From NCBI GenBank assembly GCA_037446075.1, contig JBBIJH010000154.1:1-6591 (forward strand): a stretch of DNA of 6,591 bases, in the 5' to 3' direction. The notes under the pieces were generated by a model that saw only the letters and a program-made list of their open reading frames with translations, had not been told where the DNA came from and ran no database searches. This document shows, one piece after another, positions 5,481 to 6,591 of this stretch (positions are counted from its first letter, which is position 1; every line of letters starts with the position of its first letter). A program made the translations under genes and the position numbers. Source of the DNA: JBBIJH01 sp037446075. GTDB lineage: Bacteria > Bacteroidota > Ignavibacteria > UBA10030 > JAHEZR01.

Positions 5481-6591
5481 TTAGAAGATATCGAGGATTT
5501 CTTGTTCTTGGATGATGGCGAACTTCAGGATCTTCGTGCTGCCTAGATCCGGCATCTCGATGTGAGCTATGTACATGCCGCTCGCCACAGGAAAGTTGTT
5601 CTGGTTGTTGAGGTCCCACCGGAAGAACTGTGAATCATCGTCCTTCTCCAGAACCCTTACCAATTGACCTGCAAGGTTAAAGATCCTGATCGTCGCCTTC
5701 TTCGGCAGGAAGTTGAACGTCACAAACCGAACAAAGCGGTTCGTTTCCGCCGCGTTCAAGGCATAGTACGGGTTGGGGAAAACATTGATCTTCTTGACGT
5801 CTTCCTTCGCAAGTTCTTCACTTGGAGTAGGTGCTGCAGGTGCCTTGAACTCGAAGACGTCGTCTGTCCCGTTGACGTGATTCGCGAGGATTTCGAACTG
5901 ATCCTCGCCTGTTCCTCCTGGCGAGAAGGAAACCTCTCCGCGCCGTCCTGCCGCGATGAACCACCAGATCGGCATCCCGAAATTCAAGACACTGCGCTGA
6001 AAGTCGGGGTTCGGTGTTTCTGAATAGTTGGTGCCAAAGATAAACAGCCATTCACGCGGACTGTTGCCTCCAACGTTATCGAGTCCGGGAGGCGGCCAGT
6101 ACCGGCCATCCACTAGCCCATTGGGTTGATTATTCTCCAAGAATCCGACCGCAAGCCGGCGCGGAGGATTAGCCTCGATGTCCCACGCAGACAGCGGTAC
6201 GGACTTCTTGAAGTCCTGGTATGCGTACCCGCCTGCAGGATTGACAATATACGGGGCAAATTCAGGTAAGGCCGGAGCAGCCGTTGCAGCTCGTAAGTAC
6301 CTGTAGGCGTACGACATGTTGGGATCGGTGGTCGTCTCACGGTCCCATCCTGCATACGGTGCATTCGTGTTCGGGTTTCTCGCTGTCCCCGAACTCGCCT
6401 GAGCAAACTTCAGAAGAGTATGTCGTATCTGGTTGGCGGGAACCGTGCGTGTAGGAATGAAACCGAAGTAGTGCGCAGGCTCGTCATATCCAATCGCGCC
6501 GTCAAAACCTTCAAGCCCCAAGTTACAACCCGTGGGCGTGATCCGGCGTGTCCAAGATGGGATGTCCAAGTATTTCATCCCTGGCGGAGGC
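5481..6591 (-). CDS. Secreted protein with T9SS-type C-terminal sorting domain (5' end cut by window)
   Basis: The frame is open to the right window edge (PPPG precedes Met at 6578), and that Met lies inside ordinary mature sequence with no signal peptide. The gene is therefore the 3' part of a larger one. About 369 codons are visible. The last 102 residues (5484-5789) form a T9SS type A-like sorting domain: INVFPNPYY, then FVTFNFLPKKATIRIFNLAG, LVRVLEKDDDSQFFRWDL, a VASGMYIAHIEM strand and STKILKFAIIQ. This immunoglobulin-like module targets proteins through T9SS for cell-surface anchoring or release. A short linker rich in Ala, Pro and Glu precedes it. The visible N-terminal part is rich in Trp, Tyr, Asn and Pro, includes EWLFIFGTNYSETPNPDFQRS and FEILANHVNGTDDVFEF, and matches no catalytic family I recognise. 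The sequence runs about 10 residues past the usual Lys-rich end (EQEILDIF). A PorV/PorQ-family gene follows 15 bases downstream, probably in the same transcript. Confidence 0.88.
   Translation of the reverse strand, partial: PPPGMKYLDIPSWTRRITPTGCNLGLEGFDGAIGYDEPAHYFGFIPTRTVPANQIRHTLLKFAQASSGTARNPNTNAPYAGWDRETTTDPNMSYAYRYLRAATAAPALPEFAPYIVNPAGGYAYQDFKKSVPLSAWDIEANPPRRLAVGFLENNQPNGLVDGRYWPPPGLDNVGGNSPREWLFIFGTNYSETPNPDFQRSVLNFGMPIWWFIAAGRRGEVSFSPGGTGEDQFEILANHVNGTDDVFEFKAPAAPTPSEELAKEDVKKINVFPNPYYALNAAETNRFVRFVTFNFLPKKATIRIFNLAGQLVRVLEKDDDSQFFRWDLNNQNNFPVASGMYIAHIEMPDLGSTKILKFAIIQEQEILDIF

Noticed and set aside
5664..6023. Plus-strand frame of 119 codons
   Set aside because: It is antisense to the sorting-domain protein, and its Arg/Cys-rich composition is typical of a shadow frame.
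6576..6578. ATG as the true start of the sorting-domain gene
   Set aside because: The frame is open upstream to the window edge, no signal peptide follows the Met, and no ribosome binding site precedes it. A T9SS substrate needs an N-terminal signal peptide, so the real start is outside the window.

Overview
The window comes from a bacterium with an outer membrane and a type IX secretion (T9SS)-like system. It most likely belongs to the FCB superphylum (a Bacteroidota, Ignavibacteria, KSB1 or Calditrichota-like lineage). The evidence is a T9SS-type C-terminal sorting domain, a PorV/PorQ-family outer-membrane protein and a GWxTD-domain protein in one short stretch. The exact phylum cannot be fixed from sequence inspection alone.

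All five supported genes lie on the minus strand, so they read from right to left. They fall into two groups. The first (6591 to 4395) holds the 3' part of a large secreted protein ending in a T9SS-like sorting domain, then 15 bases later a PorV/PorQ-family beta-barrel gene with a strong Shine-Dalgarno sequence. A long hairpin with a short T-rich tail (4328-4367) follows and probably terminates this unit. The second group (4316 to 1) holds an 807-residue PIG-L/LmbE-like protein with a C-terminal glutamine-amidotransferase-like fold, a 170-base gap, a GWxTD-domain protein, and after 21 bases the start of an NHL-repeat beta-propeller protein cut by the window edge. That last gene is not an obvious long ORF, but its frame is clear once translated.

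Every product is predicted to be exported or to sit in the envelope. The first pair plausibly represents a T9SS substrate and a barrel of the family that includes the T9SS shuttle protein. The second group has no established joint function.

The most notable point is that the PIG-L-like protein keeps the architecture and C-terminal landmarks of the large LmbE-type family but has lost the metal-binding and catalytic signature (AHPDDE-type replaced by AMEPGQED, with no histidine in the later ligand region). It looks like an envelope pseudoenzyme. I see no CRISPR array, mobile element, RNA gene or credible plus-strand gene.
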